From: DASQMT01 sp963835735
GTDB lineage: Bacteria; Actinomycetota; Thermoleophilia; Solirubrobacterales; Solirubrobacteraceae
NCBI GenBank assembly: GCA_963835735.1
Contig: CAWIGP010000002.1
Span: forward strand, 1,612,001 to 1,676,000
Reading direction: 5' to 3'
Length of the DNA stretch: 64,000 nt
The notes beneath the pieces were generated by a model, which did not search any database, had not been told where the DNA came from, and saw nothing but the letters and a program-made list of their open reading frames with translations. A program made the translations under genes and the position numbers. Positions 36,584 through 45,719 of this stretch are shown one piece after another (position 1 is the stretch's first letter; each line of letters opens with the position of its first letter).

Positions 36584-36978
36584 TCGTCGTCGACACCAGC
36601 GTCTGGATCGACGTCCTCAACGACGTCAGCACGCCGGCCGCCGATACGTGCATCTCTCTGATCGAGGACGGTGAGCCGGTCGCGCTGACCGAGGTGATCT
36701 TCGCGGAGATCCTCCAGGGCCTCCGATCCGACGCCGAAGCCGAGGAGGTCGAGCGCCACCTGCGGGCATTCCCGGTGCTCCGGCTCGAGAGCCTCGACGA
36801 CTACGCGCTCGCCGCCCGGCTGTACCGGAGGGCGCGCCGCAGCGGGCTCACGATCCGCAGGACGCTCGACTGCATGATCGCCGCCGTGTGTGTCCGCAGC
36901 GGGGCGCCGCTCCTGCACGCCGATGCGGACTTCGACCGCCTGGCGTCCTGCACGCCGCTGCGGATCTACAAGCGCTGA
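36580..36978 (+). CDS. vapC: PIN-domain ribonuclease toxin VapC
   Basis: 132 residues from GTG 36580. All PIN motifs are visible: VVDTSVWIDVLN, VIFAEILQGL, RRTLDCMIAAVCV and HADADFDRLA. Likely an RNase restrained by the VapB encoded just upstream. It ends 1 bp before the convergent EAL gene stop. Confidence 0.93.
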   Translation: MIVVDTSVWIDVLNDVSTPAADTCISLIEDGEPVALTEVIFAEILQGLRSDAEAEEVERHLRAFPVLRLESLDDYALAARLYRRARRSGLTIRRTLDCMIAAVCVRSGAPLLHADADFDRLASCTPLRIYKR

Positions 36979-36979
36979 C

Positions 36980-38014
36980 TCAGACCAACTCGGGGCGTGC
37001 CCGGACCAGCCGTGCGTCGACCGCCATCGGCCGCTCGGTCGGCTGGCCGAAGTAGAAGCCCTGGCCGAAGTCGACGCCGAGGTCGCGCATCGCCTCGAAC
37101 TCGCCGACGCGTTCGATCCCCTCCGCGACCACGCGCGCCTTGCCTTCGTGCGCGCACTCGACAAGCGCGGCCACGAGCCGGCGGCGGCCGGAGGAGTACT
37201 GGATCCCGGCGGTGAGCTTGTTGTCGATCTTCGCGAAGTCCGGCTTGAGCGCCTCGAGGTAGGCGAGCGACTCGGGCCCGCCGGAGAGGTCGTCGAGCGC
37301 GATCAGCGCGCCGCGCTTGCGGTGCGCGCTGACGAGCTCCTCGAGCATCTCGCGATCGGCGGTCCGCTCCGGGCGCACGATCTCGAGGCAGATCCGCGAC
37401 GGGTCGGCTCCCAGGCGGCCGACGACCGGCCACGTGGTGCGCAGGGAGGAGTCGACGTCGAGCGCCGCGCGCGGGTCTAGGTTGACGAACAGGGTCTCGC
37501 CGTCGGGCAGCAGCGGCAGCCCGATCTCGAGCGCCGCCGCGCGGGCGCGCGCGTCGAACGAGAACAGCGCGTCGTGCGCCTCGGCGGCGGCGAGCAGCTC
37601 TCCCCCGCGCACCTCGACCGCGCCGAGCTTGCCGCGCATCAGCGCCTCGCGGCCGATCGCCCGGCCGGTCGCGATCTCGACGATCGGCTGGAAGTGCGGG
37701 CGCATCAGCCCGTGCGAGAGGAACTCCGGGAACCAGTCGGTGCGCGCGCGGTCGAGCAGCGTCTCGGCCGGCAGCGGCAGCGCCTGCTCGTCGGAGAGCC
37801 GCACGGCGAACAGGCAGGCGCGCTCGGACTGCGAGAGCGCCTGCAGGAGCGTCTTGAGCCGGTCGTCCCAGCCCGGGCCGGCCAGCTTCAGTCCCTCGAC
37901 GGCGATGTCGCCCTCGGGCGGCTCGGTCGCGATGTGCTCGACCTTGTACAGCACGGAGGGACGATGCGACAGGAGCCGCACGCCGTCCGTGGTCTTTTCG
38001 TCCGAGCTGTTCAC
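36980..38014 (-). CDS. EAL-domain protein (cyclic di-GMP phosphodiesterase-like)
   Basis: 344 residues from GTG 38014. The N-terminal ~100 residues are not recognised and there is no GGDEF or membrane segment. The EAL motif is REALMRG (E123), followed by FVNLDPRAAL, LDDLSGGPESLAYLEALKPD, FAKIDNKL and VVAEGIERVGEF, then FGQGFYFGQPT. Most ligands and the catalytic Lys/Glu are present, but the ExLR-type Glu is shifted (EIVRPE), so activity is probable but not sure. It follows the MBL-fold gene on the same strand. Confidence 0.87.
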   Translation of the reverse strand: MNSSDEKTTDGVRLLSHRPSVLYKVEHIATEPPEGDIAVEGLKLAGPGWDDRLKTLLQALSQSERACLFAVRLSDEQALPLPAETLLDRARTDWFPEFLSHGLMRPHFQPIVEIATGRAIGREALMRGKLGAVEVRGGELLAAAEAHDALFSFDARARAAALEIGLPLLPDGETLFVNLDPRAALDVDSSLRTTWPVVGRLGADPSRICLEIVRPERTADREMLEELVSAHRKRGALIALDDLSGGPESLAYLEALKPDFAKIDNKLTAGIQYSSGRRRLVAALVECAHEGKARVVAEGIERVGEFEAMRDLGVDFGQGFYFGQPTERPMAVDARLVRARPELV

Positions 38015-38091
38015 TTGTCTGCCTGGGTCGGGGACTGCCTGCGATCCCTTTATCGGCCGCTGGCACCCCAGGCTGGAGGCGCGCTGGACGG

Positions 38092-38853
38092 TCAGAGCTC
38101 GTAGACCGCGCCCTCGCGCGCGATCTCGACCGGACCGCCGAACGTCCGCTCGGCCTCCGCCTCCGCCCACGCGGCATCCAGCTCGTCGGACAGGTGCGTC
38201 AGGACGAGCCGCCGCGCGCCCGCCCGGCGGCCGTGCTCGCCGGCCTCCGCGGGCGTCATGTGCCCGCGCGGGCCGGCGCTCTCGGGTCGCGGCAGCGTCG
38301 CTTCGATCAGCAGCAGGTCGGTCTCGCGCGCGAACGTGCACAGCTCGTCCGTCGGCGACGAGTCGGCGCCGTAGGTCAGCCGCCCGCCGCCGTCCGCAGC
38401 CGAGGTGACCTCGACTGCGTGCGAGGCGACGAAGTGCGGGACGACCTGGAAGCGCAGGGTCAGCGGGCCGACATGGATCACGTCGGACGGGTCGTACTCG
38501 CGCAGGTCGAACGCGTTCTCGATCAGGTCCTCGCTGCCCCACGCGCCGACCACGCGGCGGAAGCAGGCGCGCGCCCCGGGCGGCGCGTGCAGCGCCGGGC
38601 GCGCCGAATGCACTCGCGGTGAATACGTGAGCGCGTAGGAGAACGAGACGAGGTCGAGGAAGTGGTCGGCGTGCAGATGCGAGATCACGACCGCGTCGAC
38701 GTCCGCGTAGTCGGCGAAGCGGCGCAGCTTGGAGAACACGCCGTTGCCGCAGTCGACCACCAGCCGGAAGCCCTGCTCCTCGACGAGGTAGCCGGAGCAG
38801 GCCCCGTCGACGTCCTGCCATGAGGGCGACTTGCCCAGGACCGTGATCCTCAC
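38092..38853 (-). CDS. Metallo-beta-lactamase-fold hydrolase, RNase Z-like
   Basis: 253 residues, ATG 38853. VVISHLHADHFLDLVSFSYA is the HxHxDH zinc motif and the later ligands are in PHFVASHAVEV, TYGADSSPTDEL and VLTHLSDELDA. The layout is close to RNase Z/ElaC-like and other MBL hydrolases, but the exosite arm is absent, so the substrate is unknown. It lies 77 bp upstream of the EAL gene on the same strand. Confidence 0.88.
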   Translation of the reverse strand: MRITVLGKSPSWQDVDGACSGYLVEEQGFRLVVDCGNGVFSKLRRFADYADVDAVVISHLHADHFLDLVSFSYALTYSPRVHSARPALHAPPGARACFRRVVGAWGSEDLIENAFDLREYDPSDVIHVGPLTLRFQVVPHFVASHAVEVTSAADGGGRLTYGADSSPTDELCTFARETDLLLIEATLPRPESAGPRGHMTPAEAGEHGRRAGARRLVLTHLSDELDAAWAEAEAERTFGGPVEIAREGAVYEL

Positions 38854-38878
38854 GTCGTCCTGGACCCTACCGGCAACG

Positions 38879-39103
38879 CTAGCTGTGCAGGACGGCCTGC
38901 TCCTGAGCGGTCGGGAGCGCCCAGGCGACCTGGCGGCGGCGCTCCTGGCGGAACACGAAGCGCATCTGCTGCGGCGGACGCAGCCCGTCGGGGTGGTCCG
39001 GGCGGAACGTCGGACAGGGCGTCTCGCAGTCCAGGGCGCACAGCAGGTTGCGCCTGAAGAAGCAGTCGTCGCAGCTCACCTTCGCGGCCTTCGTGCCCGA
39101 CAC
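38879..39103 (-). CDS. Small cysteine-rich protein
   Basis: 74 residues from GTG 39103, chosen because AAGGGGG lies about 8 bases upstream; a GTG at 39121 is an alternative. Residues 10-35 contain CDDCFFRRNLLCALDCETPC: five cysteines spaced C-x2-C-x8-C-x3-C-x3-C, suggesting a small metal or redox site. The rest is basic. No known family. It is 25 bp upstream of the MBL-fold gene on the same strand. Confidence 0.65.
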   Translation of the reverse strand: MSGTKAAKVSCDDCFFRRNLLCALDCETPCPTFRPDHPDGLRPPQQMRFVFRQERRRQVAWALPTAQEQAVLHS

Positions 39104-39301
39104 CGTCGTTTCCCCCTTCACCACTCCGTCACAGACCCGGACGGGAGCAAAGCGCATGCGGGCAGCGGCGCGCAACGGGCGAACCCGCAATTCGCACGCT
39201 TCTGATCGGCTTCCCGCAAACAGGCGCGAAAGCCTTCCGATTCGCCCTGCTAGCGACACGCCGACCCCGCATCGTCGGAGCGTTTCTACTCTCCCAGCAT
39301 C

Positions 39302-40219
39302 ATGCGCACCCTCGTCACCGGCGTGTCCGGCTACGTCGGCGCGGAGCTCGCCGGACGGCTGCGCGCCGACGGCCACCACGTGCGCGGCTTCGCCCGCTCG
39401 CGCGAGCGGGTGGCCGTGGCGGTCGACGAGCTCGTGCTCGGCGACGCGGCGACCGGCGCCGGGCTGGACGCGGCGCTCGAGGGCATCGACGTCGCCTACT
39501 ACCTGATCCACTCGATGGAGACGACGGTCGACGGCGCCTTCACCGAGCGCGAGCGCACGTCCGCGGATGCGTTCGCCGCCGCCGCCGAGGCGGCCGGGCT
39601 GCGACGCGCGGTCTACCTCGGCGGCCTGCTGCCCTCCGGCGCGCCGCTCTCGCGCCATCTCGGGTCGCGACTGGCGGTCGAGCGCGCCCTGCTCACGGCG
39701 GTGCCGGAGGGGATCGCGCTGCGCGCGTCGATCGTCGTCGGCGCCCGCTCGCGCTCGTTCCGCTTCCTGGTGCGGCTGATCGAGCGCCTGCCCGTGATGG
39801 CGCTGCCCGCGTGGCGGAGCAACCGGACGGCGCCGATCGACGGGCGCGACGTGCTGGACTACCTGGCGCGCGCCGCGACCGCGCCCGCCGCCGTCACCGG
39901 GCGGTCGTGGGACATCGGCGGCCCGGAAGTGATGACCTACGCCGAGATGATCAGCCGCATTTCCGAAGCGATGATGGTGCGACGGCCGGCGCTCGGGCTC
40001 GGCTTCTCACTCACGCCGATCGCGTCGGTGGTCGCCGCTGCGATCGCGAACGAGGACCCGGCGCTGGTCGGGCCGCTGATGGAGTCGCTCGACCACGACC
40101 TGCTGCCGCGCGACGGCGAGGCGGCCGGCGCGTTCGGCGTCCACCTGCATTCCTTCGACGCGGCGGTCGAGCGGGCGCTGCGCGAGTGGGAGCGCGCCGA
40201 GGAGCTGGCGGCCCGGTGA
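39302..40219 (+). CDS. NAD(P)-binding atypical short-chain reductase (NmrA/UDP-glucuronate-epimerase-like)
   Basis: 305 residues from ATG 39302. The Rossmann motif is VTGVSGYVGAELAGRL (GxxGxxG). VAYYLIHSME, RRAVYLGGLLPSG and IALRASIVVGARSRSF match the YbjT/NmrA-type atypical SDR group. The usual Tyr-x3-Lys catalytic pair is not evident, so it may bind NAD(P) without classical reductase activity. It overlaps the SRPBCC gene by 4 bases, and the pair is found together in other actinobacteria. Confidence 0.85.
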   Translation: MRTLVTGVSGYVGAELAGRLRADGHHVRGFARSRERVAVAVDELVLGDAATGAGLDAALEGIDVAYYLIHSMETTVDGAFTERERTSADAFAAAAEAAGLRRAVYLGGLLPSGAPLSRHLGSRLAVERALLTAVPEGIALRASIVVGARSRSFRFLVRLIERLPVMALPAWRSNRTAPIDGRDVLDYLARAATAPAAVTGRSWDIGGPEVMTYAEMISRISEAMMVRRPALGLGFSLTPIASVVAAAIANEDPALVGPLMESLDHDLLPRDGEAAGAFGVHLHSFDAAVERALREWERAEELAAR

Positions 40220-40665
40220 CCGCGGTGACGGCGTCGATCGACATCGCCGTCCCGCCGCAGCGCGTCTGGGAAGTCGTGATGGATCCGCACCAGTTCGACG
40301 AGTGGGTCACGATCCACGTCAGGCTCGGCCACGTCGACGACGGCCGGCTGCGCAACGGCTTCCAGGTCGAGCAGACGCTCAGCCTGCACCACGCGCACTT
40401 CAAGGTGCGGTGGTCGCTGAGAGAGCTCGATCCGCCCAACCGCGCCGTCTGGGAGGGGCGCGGGCCGGCCGGCTCGCATGCGCGGACCGTCAACAAGCTC
40501 ACGGCGCGCGACGGCGGCGAGCAGACCTTCTTCGAATACCTCAACGAGTACTCGCAGCCCGGTGGGTTCCTGGGCCGCATGGCCGGGCGCGTGTTCGTGG
40601 CGGGCTCCGCCGAGCGCGAGGCCAACCGCTCGCTCGCGCGGCTCAAGGCGTTCCTCGAAACCTGA
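40216..40665 (+). CDS. SRPBCC (START-like) lipid/ligand-binding protein
   Basis: 149 residues from GTG 40216. ASIDIAVPPQRVWEVVMDPH is the start of a polyketide-cyclase/SRPBCC fold, followed by FKVRWSLRELDPPNRAVWEG and a C-terminal helix (GSAEREANRSLARLKAFLE). It probably binds a hydrophobic ligand. Translationally coupled to the SDR-like gene and overlapping the convergent methyltransferase by 23 bp. Confidence 0.85.
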   Translation: MTAVTASIDIAVPPQRVWEVVMDPHQFDEWVTIHVRLGHVDDGRLRNGFQVEQTLSLHHAHFKVRWSLRELDPPNRAVWEGRGPAGSHARTVNKLTARDGGEQTFFEYLNEYSQPGGFLGRMAGRVFVAGSAEREANRSLARLKAFLET

Positions 40666-41317
40666 AGAGGGACTGTCCCGCTTTAGGTTTGAGCCGGTGG
40701 ACCGTGACGTGCGCGGGGCCGTCGTGCGGCATCGCGTCGATCTCCCACGTCGTCGCGGCGCCCTCGAGGAAGCGGGCGGCGGGCGCGCGGCCCGGGTCGG
40801 CCAGCCAGACCTCCCCGCCGGCCGCCGTCAGGCGCGGCAGGAGGTCGAGCAGCGCCGGGACGTTGCGCGCCTCGTAGAGCAGATCCGAGCCGAGCACCAG
40901 CGGCCACGGCGGGCCGAGCGGCTCGGGCGGCGCGTCCCAGCGGTACACCGCGGTCGCCAGCTCGGCGCCGTTGCGCTCGGCGTTGCATGCGGTGATCGCG
41001 ACCGCGTCCTCCGACCAGTCGGTGGCCAGCACGCGGCCGCCGGCCAGCGCGGCGGCGAGCGCGGGGAGGCCCAGGCCGCAACCCAGCTCGATCACGCGCC
41101 GCCCGGTCAGCGGGCGCCGCGCGATGACGCGCGCGAGCGCCAGCGCACTCGGCCACAGCTCGGCCCAGTACGGCAGGAACTCCTCGTGCTCGAACGCCTC
41201 CTCGCTCAGCAGCGCCTCGCGGTCGCGCGGCGCGAGCAGCGCGAGCTCACGCCCGGGCAGCGCGACTACAAGCTCCGAGAGTTCGTCCATCAGCGCCGCA
41301 TGATGGCGCAAGGACAC
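40643..41317 (-). CDS. Class I methyltransferase, METTL21/lysine-methyltransferase-like
   Basis: 224 residues from GTG 41317; an ATG at 41290 would give 215. YWAELWPSALALARVI, the SAM motif VIELGCGLGLPALAAAL and VLGSDLLYEARNV match the family-16/METTL21 type that often methylates protein lysines. Target unknown. The C-terminal ~15 residues lie in the DNA shared with the convergent SRPBCC gene and may be a recent extension. Confidence 0.82.
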   Translation of the reverse strand: MSLRHHAALMDELSELVVALPGRELALLAPRDREALLSEEAFEHEEFLPYWAELWPSALALARVIARRPLTGRRVIELGCGLGLPALAAALAGGRVLATDWSEDAVAITACNAERNGAELATAVYRWDAPPEPLGPPWPLVLGSDLLYEARNVPALLDLLPRLTAAGGEVWLADPGRAPAARFLEGAATTWEIDAMPHDGPAHVTVHRLKPKAGQSLFRFRGTP

Positions 41318-41402
41318 CGGAACTCACCTCACACCTGTTCGAGAGACAGACGGTCGTGAAGCGGTGAGATCCTTTCTCCAACACCGCCCCGGCAAGGCGA
41401 AT

Positions 41403-41418
41403 TTCACGGGAGAGTGAA
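41403..41418. promoter_or_regulatory. TTCAC-N6-GTGAA palindrome upstream of the AT-hook protein
   Basis: TTCAC (41403-41407) and GTGAA (41414-41418) are inverted repeats in the comparatively AT-rich 151-bp leader of the next gene. Possible operator or promoter element. Confidence 0.4.
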
Positions 41419-41468
41419 GATAACCGTAAGGTACGCGCGTCAACACACTTACTGTGAAGGGTGGACAG

Positions 41469-41876
41469 GTGGCAGATTTCCTGGAGGAAGTCCGGAAGGA
41501 GATCCAGGCGAAGCTCAAGGAGCTGAGGCCGGCGTTCGACGAGTACCAGCGCCTGGAGGCCGCTGAGCGCGCACTCGCGGGTGTCGAGACCAAGCCGGCG
41601 CGGGCCGCCGCGCCCGCGCGGACCACCGCGCCCACGCGACGCGGCCGCAGCGACGGGTCCACCGGCCGCCGCGGCCGTCCCAAGGGATCCGGTACGCGCG
41701 CGATCCAGGCGCTCGAGCTGGTGCGCGCCCGACCCGGGATCACCATCCCCGAACTGGCCGAGGCGATGGGCATCAAGCAGAACTACCTCTACCGGGTGAT
41801 GCCCGACCTGGCCAAGCAGGGCCAGGTGGTGAAGTCGGGACGCGGCTGGCATATCCGCGACCAGACGGCCGCCTGA
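41469..41876 (+). CDS. AT-hook and winged-helix DNA-binding protein
   Basis: 135 residues from GTG 41469 (a GTG at 41454 adds five). An N-terminal coiled coil (ADFLEEVRKEIQAKLKELRP, FDEYQRLEAAERAL) leads to an Ala/Pro/Arg linker with an AT-hook (RRGRPKGSG, about 72-80) and a winged helix (AIQALELVRARPGITIPELA, YRVMPDLAKQGQVVKSGRGW). Likely a nucleoid-associated or local transcription factor. Similar coiled-coil/wHTH proteins are common in this actinobacterial lineage (recalled, not checked). Confidence 0.75.
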   Translation: MADFLEEVRKEIQAKLKELRPAFDEYQRLEAAERALAGVETKPARAAAPARTTAPTRRGRSDGSTGRRGRPKGSGTRAIQALELVRARPGITIPELAEAMGIKQNYLYRVMPDLAKQGQVVKSGRGWHIRDQTAA

Positions 41877-41910
41877 GCCGCCGGTGATCTGACCGCAGGC
41901 CCGGCAGATC

Positions 41911-44221
41911 GTGCAGGGCGTGGCGGCCGCGGATATGCTCGGCCAGGAGCATCTCTCGGTGTCTGCTCGATCGAACCCCGTGGCGCCTGCTGCCGACCGC
42001 GTGGCTCGGCTCGAGAGCGAACTGGCCGAGGCGATCGAGCAGCAGTCGGCGACGAGCCAGGTCCTCGAGCTGATGGGGCGCTCGGACCTCGCGCTCGAGC
42101 CGGTGTTCGAGACGGTGGTACGCCACTCCGTGAGGCTGTCCCGCGCCGATTGCGGCTACGTCTACAGGCTCGACGACGATCGCTACCGGCTCGCGTTCAT
42201 AGTCGGCGGTTCCCAGGAGTACCGGGATTACATGCAGAGCAATCCCGTGCCACAAGGTCCGGAGACGCTGGTCGGCCGGGTGGGGCTCGAGCGGCGCAGC
42301 GTCCAGATCCCGGACGTGCTCGCCGATCCCATCTACCGCTGGCCGACCGGGCGCGAGCTCGGCGGGTACCGCACGATGCTCGGCGCGCCGATGCTGGTCG
42401 GCGACCGCGTCGTCGGAGTCCTGGTGCTCTGGCGGCTCGAGGTCGATCCGTTCGGCGACAGTACGGTCGACCTGCTGACCACGTTCGCCGCACAGGGCGC
42501 GATCGCGATCCGGAACGTGCAGCTCTTCCAGGACCTGACCCGATCGGTCGACGAGCTGCGCGCGCTGGGTGAGATCAGCCAGGCCGTGTCTTCGAGCCTC
42601 GACCTCGACGAGGTGCTGACGACGATCGTGACCCGCGCCGTGCAGCTGTCCGGCACGGAGGGAGGGTCGATCTTCGAGTTCGACCAGCAGACGCAGCTGT
42701 TCCACCTGCGCACGTGCTTCGGCACCGAGCCCGAGCTCGTGAGTGCCCTGCGCGCGACGCGCCTCCACCTCGACGAGACGTTCCTCGGGCGCGCAGCCGC
42801 GAGCGGGGAGCCCCAGAGCGCGCCGGACCTCGAGGGCGGAAGGGGACGACCCGCACATCAGGCAGCTCGCGGGCGCCGGCTGGCGATCGATGCTCGTCGT
42901 GCCGCTGCGCTGGGAGCAGGAGATCATCGGCGCGCTCGTGGTGCGCCGCCGGGTGCGCGGTGCCTTCTCCGCCGGGACGGCCGAACTGCTCGAGACGCTT
43001 GCGAGCCAGTCGGCGGTCGCGATCCACAACGCGCGCGTGTTCCGGCAGCTCGAGGACAAGTCCCACCAGCTCGAGGTCGCCGGCCGGCACAAGTCCGAGT
43101 TCCTCGCCAGCATGTCGCACGAGCTGCGCACGCCGCTCAATGCGGTGATCGGGTTCTCCGACGTGCTGCTGGAGCGCATGTTCGGCGACCTCAACGAGCG
43201 CCAGGACGAGTACGTGCGCGACATTCGCGACTCCGGTCGCCACCTGCTCGAGCTGATCAACGAGATCCTCGACCTGTCCAAGGTCGAGGCGGGCAGGATG
43301 GAGCTGGACCCCGGTCATATCGCGCTCGTGCCGATGCTCGAACACGGGCTCGCCATGGTCCGGGAGCGCGCTGAGCGCACCGGCATCTCACTCGAGCTCA
43401 CGACCGACAGTGACGTCGACACGGTCTGGGCCGACGAGCTCAAGCTCAAGCAGGTCGTCCTCAACCTGCTCACCAACGCGGTCAAGTTCACCGAGTCCGG
43501 CGGCTCGGTCGTCGTGACGGCGCGGCGGAGCGGCGACATCGCCGAGGTCACGGTCCGCGATACCGGCGTCGGGATCGCCGATGCCGAGCACGAGCGTATC
43601 TTCGAGGCCTTCCAGCGGGGTGGAAGGGGCGTCAGGACGACGACCGAGGGAACCGGCCTCGGCCTCACGCTGTCGAAGCGCATCGTCGAGCTCCACGGCG
43701 GCCGGATGTGGATGGAGAGCGTGCTCGGCGAGGGCAGTCTGTTCGGCTTCTCGCTTCCGCTGGCGCCCGCCGCCGCGCCGGCGCCCTCGCCCGCCCTCAC
43801 ACCGACTGCCGCGGCGGGAGACGACCGGCGCACGGTCGTCGTGATCGACGACGACCCGCTCGAACTCGACCTCGTCGAGGCGGTCCTTGCGCCCGAGGGC
43901 TACACGGTGGTGCGGGCAACCGGCGGCGAGGAGGGCGTCCGGCTCGTCCGTTACGAGGACCCGCTCGTGGTGCTGCTCGACCTGCGGATGCCCGACATGG
44001 ACGGGTTCGAGGTCGCCGAGCGACTTCGTGCGGAACCGGAGACCGCGAGCGTCCCGATCATCGTCCTGACGCACATGGAGATGAACCGGGCGGACCGCGA
44101 CCGGCTGGCCGGCCGCGTCAGCCACCTCGCGCAGAAGGGACAGCTCGACCGCGCGGCGCTCGTCGAGCTCGTCTCGCGCCTCGCCGCCTCGCACGCCGGC
44201 GAAGACGAGGGTGTGCAATGA
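41911..44221 (+). CDS. Hybrid sensor histidine kinase (2 GAF, HisKA, HATPase, REC), one frameshift
   Basis: About 770 residues after repair, from GTG 41911 (ATG 41935 possible). Two GAF domains (about 60-195 and 215-385), then HisKA with SMSHELRTPLNAVIGF, HATPase_c with LLTNAVKFTE, DTGVGIA and GTGLGLTLSK, and a C-terminal receiver (VVVIDDDPLELDLVEAVLAP, LLDLRMPDMDG). The frame breaks in GAF2 at about 42831; one CG restores ARAEGDDPHIRQLAGAGWRS and a length divisible by 3. No membrane segment: a soluble kinase sensing a small molecule or redox signal. First gene of a four-gene overlapping operon. Confidence 0.9.
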
Positions 44222-44595
44222 CCGTGGTCCTGGTAGTCGAGGACAACCCGCGCAACCTGAAGCTCGTGCGTGACCTCCTCGAGCACGCCGGCTATCGCAC
44301 GCTGGAGGCGAGCACCGCCGAGCAGGGACTCGCGTTGGCCAGCGAACATCGGCCCGACCTCGTGCTGATGGACGTGCAGCTGCCGGGCATGGACGGTGTC
44401 CAGGCGCTGGGGCGATTGCGCGGGGATCCCGCGACGAACGGGATACCTGTCGTAGCGGTGACCGCATTCGCCATGAAGCACGACCGCGCGCGCTTTCTCG
44501 CGGCTGGGTTCGACGGCTACCTGGAGAAGCCGATCAGCGTCCGGGCGTTCCCCGGTCAGGTGGCGGAGATGCTGGACCGGTCGGCGCGCGCATGA
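44218..44595 (+). CDS. Single-domain response regulator (DivK-like)
   Basis: 125 residues. A receiver domain only: LVVEDNPRNLKLVRDLLEHA, phosphoacceptor D52 in LVLMDVQLPGMDG, Thr/Ser in VVAVTAF and Lys in YLEKPIS. It overlaps the kinase stop and the cyclase start by 4 bases, so it likely carries phosphate from the kinase. Confidence 0.93.
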   Translation: MTVVLVVEDNPRNLKLVRDLLEHAGYRTLEASTAEQGLALASEHRPDLVLMDVQLPGMDGVQALGRLRGDPATNGIPVVAVTAFAMKHDRARFLAAGFDGYLEKPISVRAFPGQVAEMLDRSARA

Positions 44596-45719
44596 GCGAG
44601 TCTCCGCGGATCCTCGTCGTCGACGACCTGCCGCAGAACATCCGTCTGCTCGAGGCCGTGCTCGCCCCGCGCGGATACCAGGTGGTCGGCGCAGGCTCCG
44701 GCGCGGACGCGCTTGCGCTCGCCGGCCAGGGCGATGTCGACCTCGTGCTGCTCGACATCGTGATGCCCGAGATGGACGGCTATGAGGTCTGCCGGAGGCT
44801 CCGCGACGACGAGGCCACGCGCTTCCTGCCGATCGTGATGGTCACCGCGAGCGGCGAACAGGAGAAGCTCGCGGCGCTCGAGGCCGGCGCCGACGACTTC
44901 GTGACGAAGCCGTTCGAGCACTCCGAGCTACTCGCCCGCGTCCGCTCGCTGGTGCGCGTGAAGCGCTACCACGACACGATCGAAGCGCAGGCGGCCGAGC
45001 TGGCCGCCTTCAACCAGCAGCTCGAAGAGCGCGTGCGCGAGCAGGTCGAACAGCTCGACCGGCTCGGGCGGCTGCGCCGCTTCCTGTCGCCGCAGCTCGC
45101 CGAGCTCGTCGTGTCCTCGGGTGACGAGTCGTTCCTCGAGAGCCACCGTCGCGAGATCACCGTCGTGTTCTGCGATCTGCGCGGCTTCACGGCCTTCGCG
45201 GAGACGGTCGAGCCCGAGGATGTCATGCAGGTCCTGAGTGAGTACCACGAGGCGCTCGGTGATCTCGTCCACCGCTTCGAGGGGACGCTCGAGCGCTTCA
45301 CCGGCGACGGCCTGATGGTCTTCTTCAACGACCCGCTCCCCTGCCCCGACGCACCCGAGCGCGCCGTCCGGATGGCCGTGGCGATGCGCAGCCGGGTGAC
45401 CCAGCTCGCGGAGGGCTGGCGCCGCATGGGCTACGACCTGCACCTCGGCATCGGGATCGCGCAGGGCCATGCCACGCTCGGTCGCGTCGGCTTCGAGGGC
45501 CGCTCGGACTACGCGGCGATCGGCAGCGTGACGAACCTCGCCGCGCGGTTGTGCGAGCACGCCGCCCCAGGCCAGATCCTGATCAGTGCGCGCGTCCACG
45601 CCGGCGCGGAGGAGATCGTCACCGCGCAGCCGATGGGCGAATTGTCGCTGCGCGGGTTCTCCAAGCCGGCGCGTGTCTACGACATCGCGGGGCTGGACGC
45701 GGCTCGCACACGCGCATGA
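44592..45719 (+). CDS. Response regulator with class III adenylate/guanylate cyclase domain
   Basis: 375 residues. REC domain with D55 (LVLLDIVMPEMDG), a coiled-coil linker (about 130-160), then a class III cyclase: EITVVFCDLRGFTAFAETV (metal Asp), FTGDGLMVFFNDP (second metal Asp) and GSVTNLAARLCEHA (Asn/Arg transition-state residues). The substrate-specifying residues are not classified here, so cAMP is assumed. Phosphorylation of REC would set cyclase activity. Confidence 0.9.
   Translation: MSESPRILVVDDLPQNIRLLEAVLAPRGYQVVGAGSGADALALAGQGDVDLVLLDIVMPEMDGYEVCRRLRDDEATRFLPIVMVTASGEQEKLAALEAGADDFVTKPFEHSELLARVRSLVRVKRYHDTIEAQAAELAAFNQQLEERVREQVEQLDRLGRLRRFLSPQLAELVVSSGDESFLESHRREITVVFCDLRGFTAFAETVEPEDVMQVLSEYHEALGDLVHRFEGTLERFTGDGLMVFFNDPLPCPDAPERAVRMAVAMRSRVTQLAEGWRRMGYDLHLGIGIAQGHATLGRVGFEGRSDYAAIGSVTNLAARLCEHAAPGQILISARVHAGAEEIVTAQPMGELSLRGFSKPARVYDIAGLDAARTRA

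Noticed and set aside
36980..38014. A GGDEF partner domain for the EAL protein
   Set aside because: The ~100 N-terminal residues have no GGDEF-like motif.
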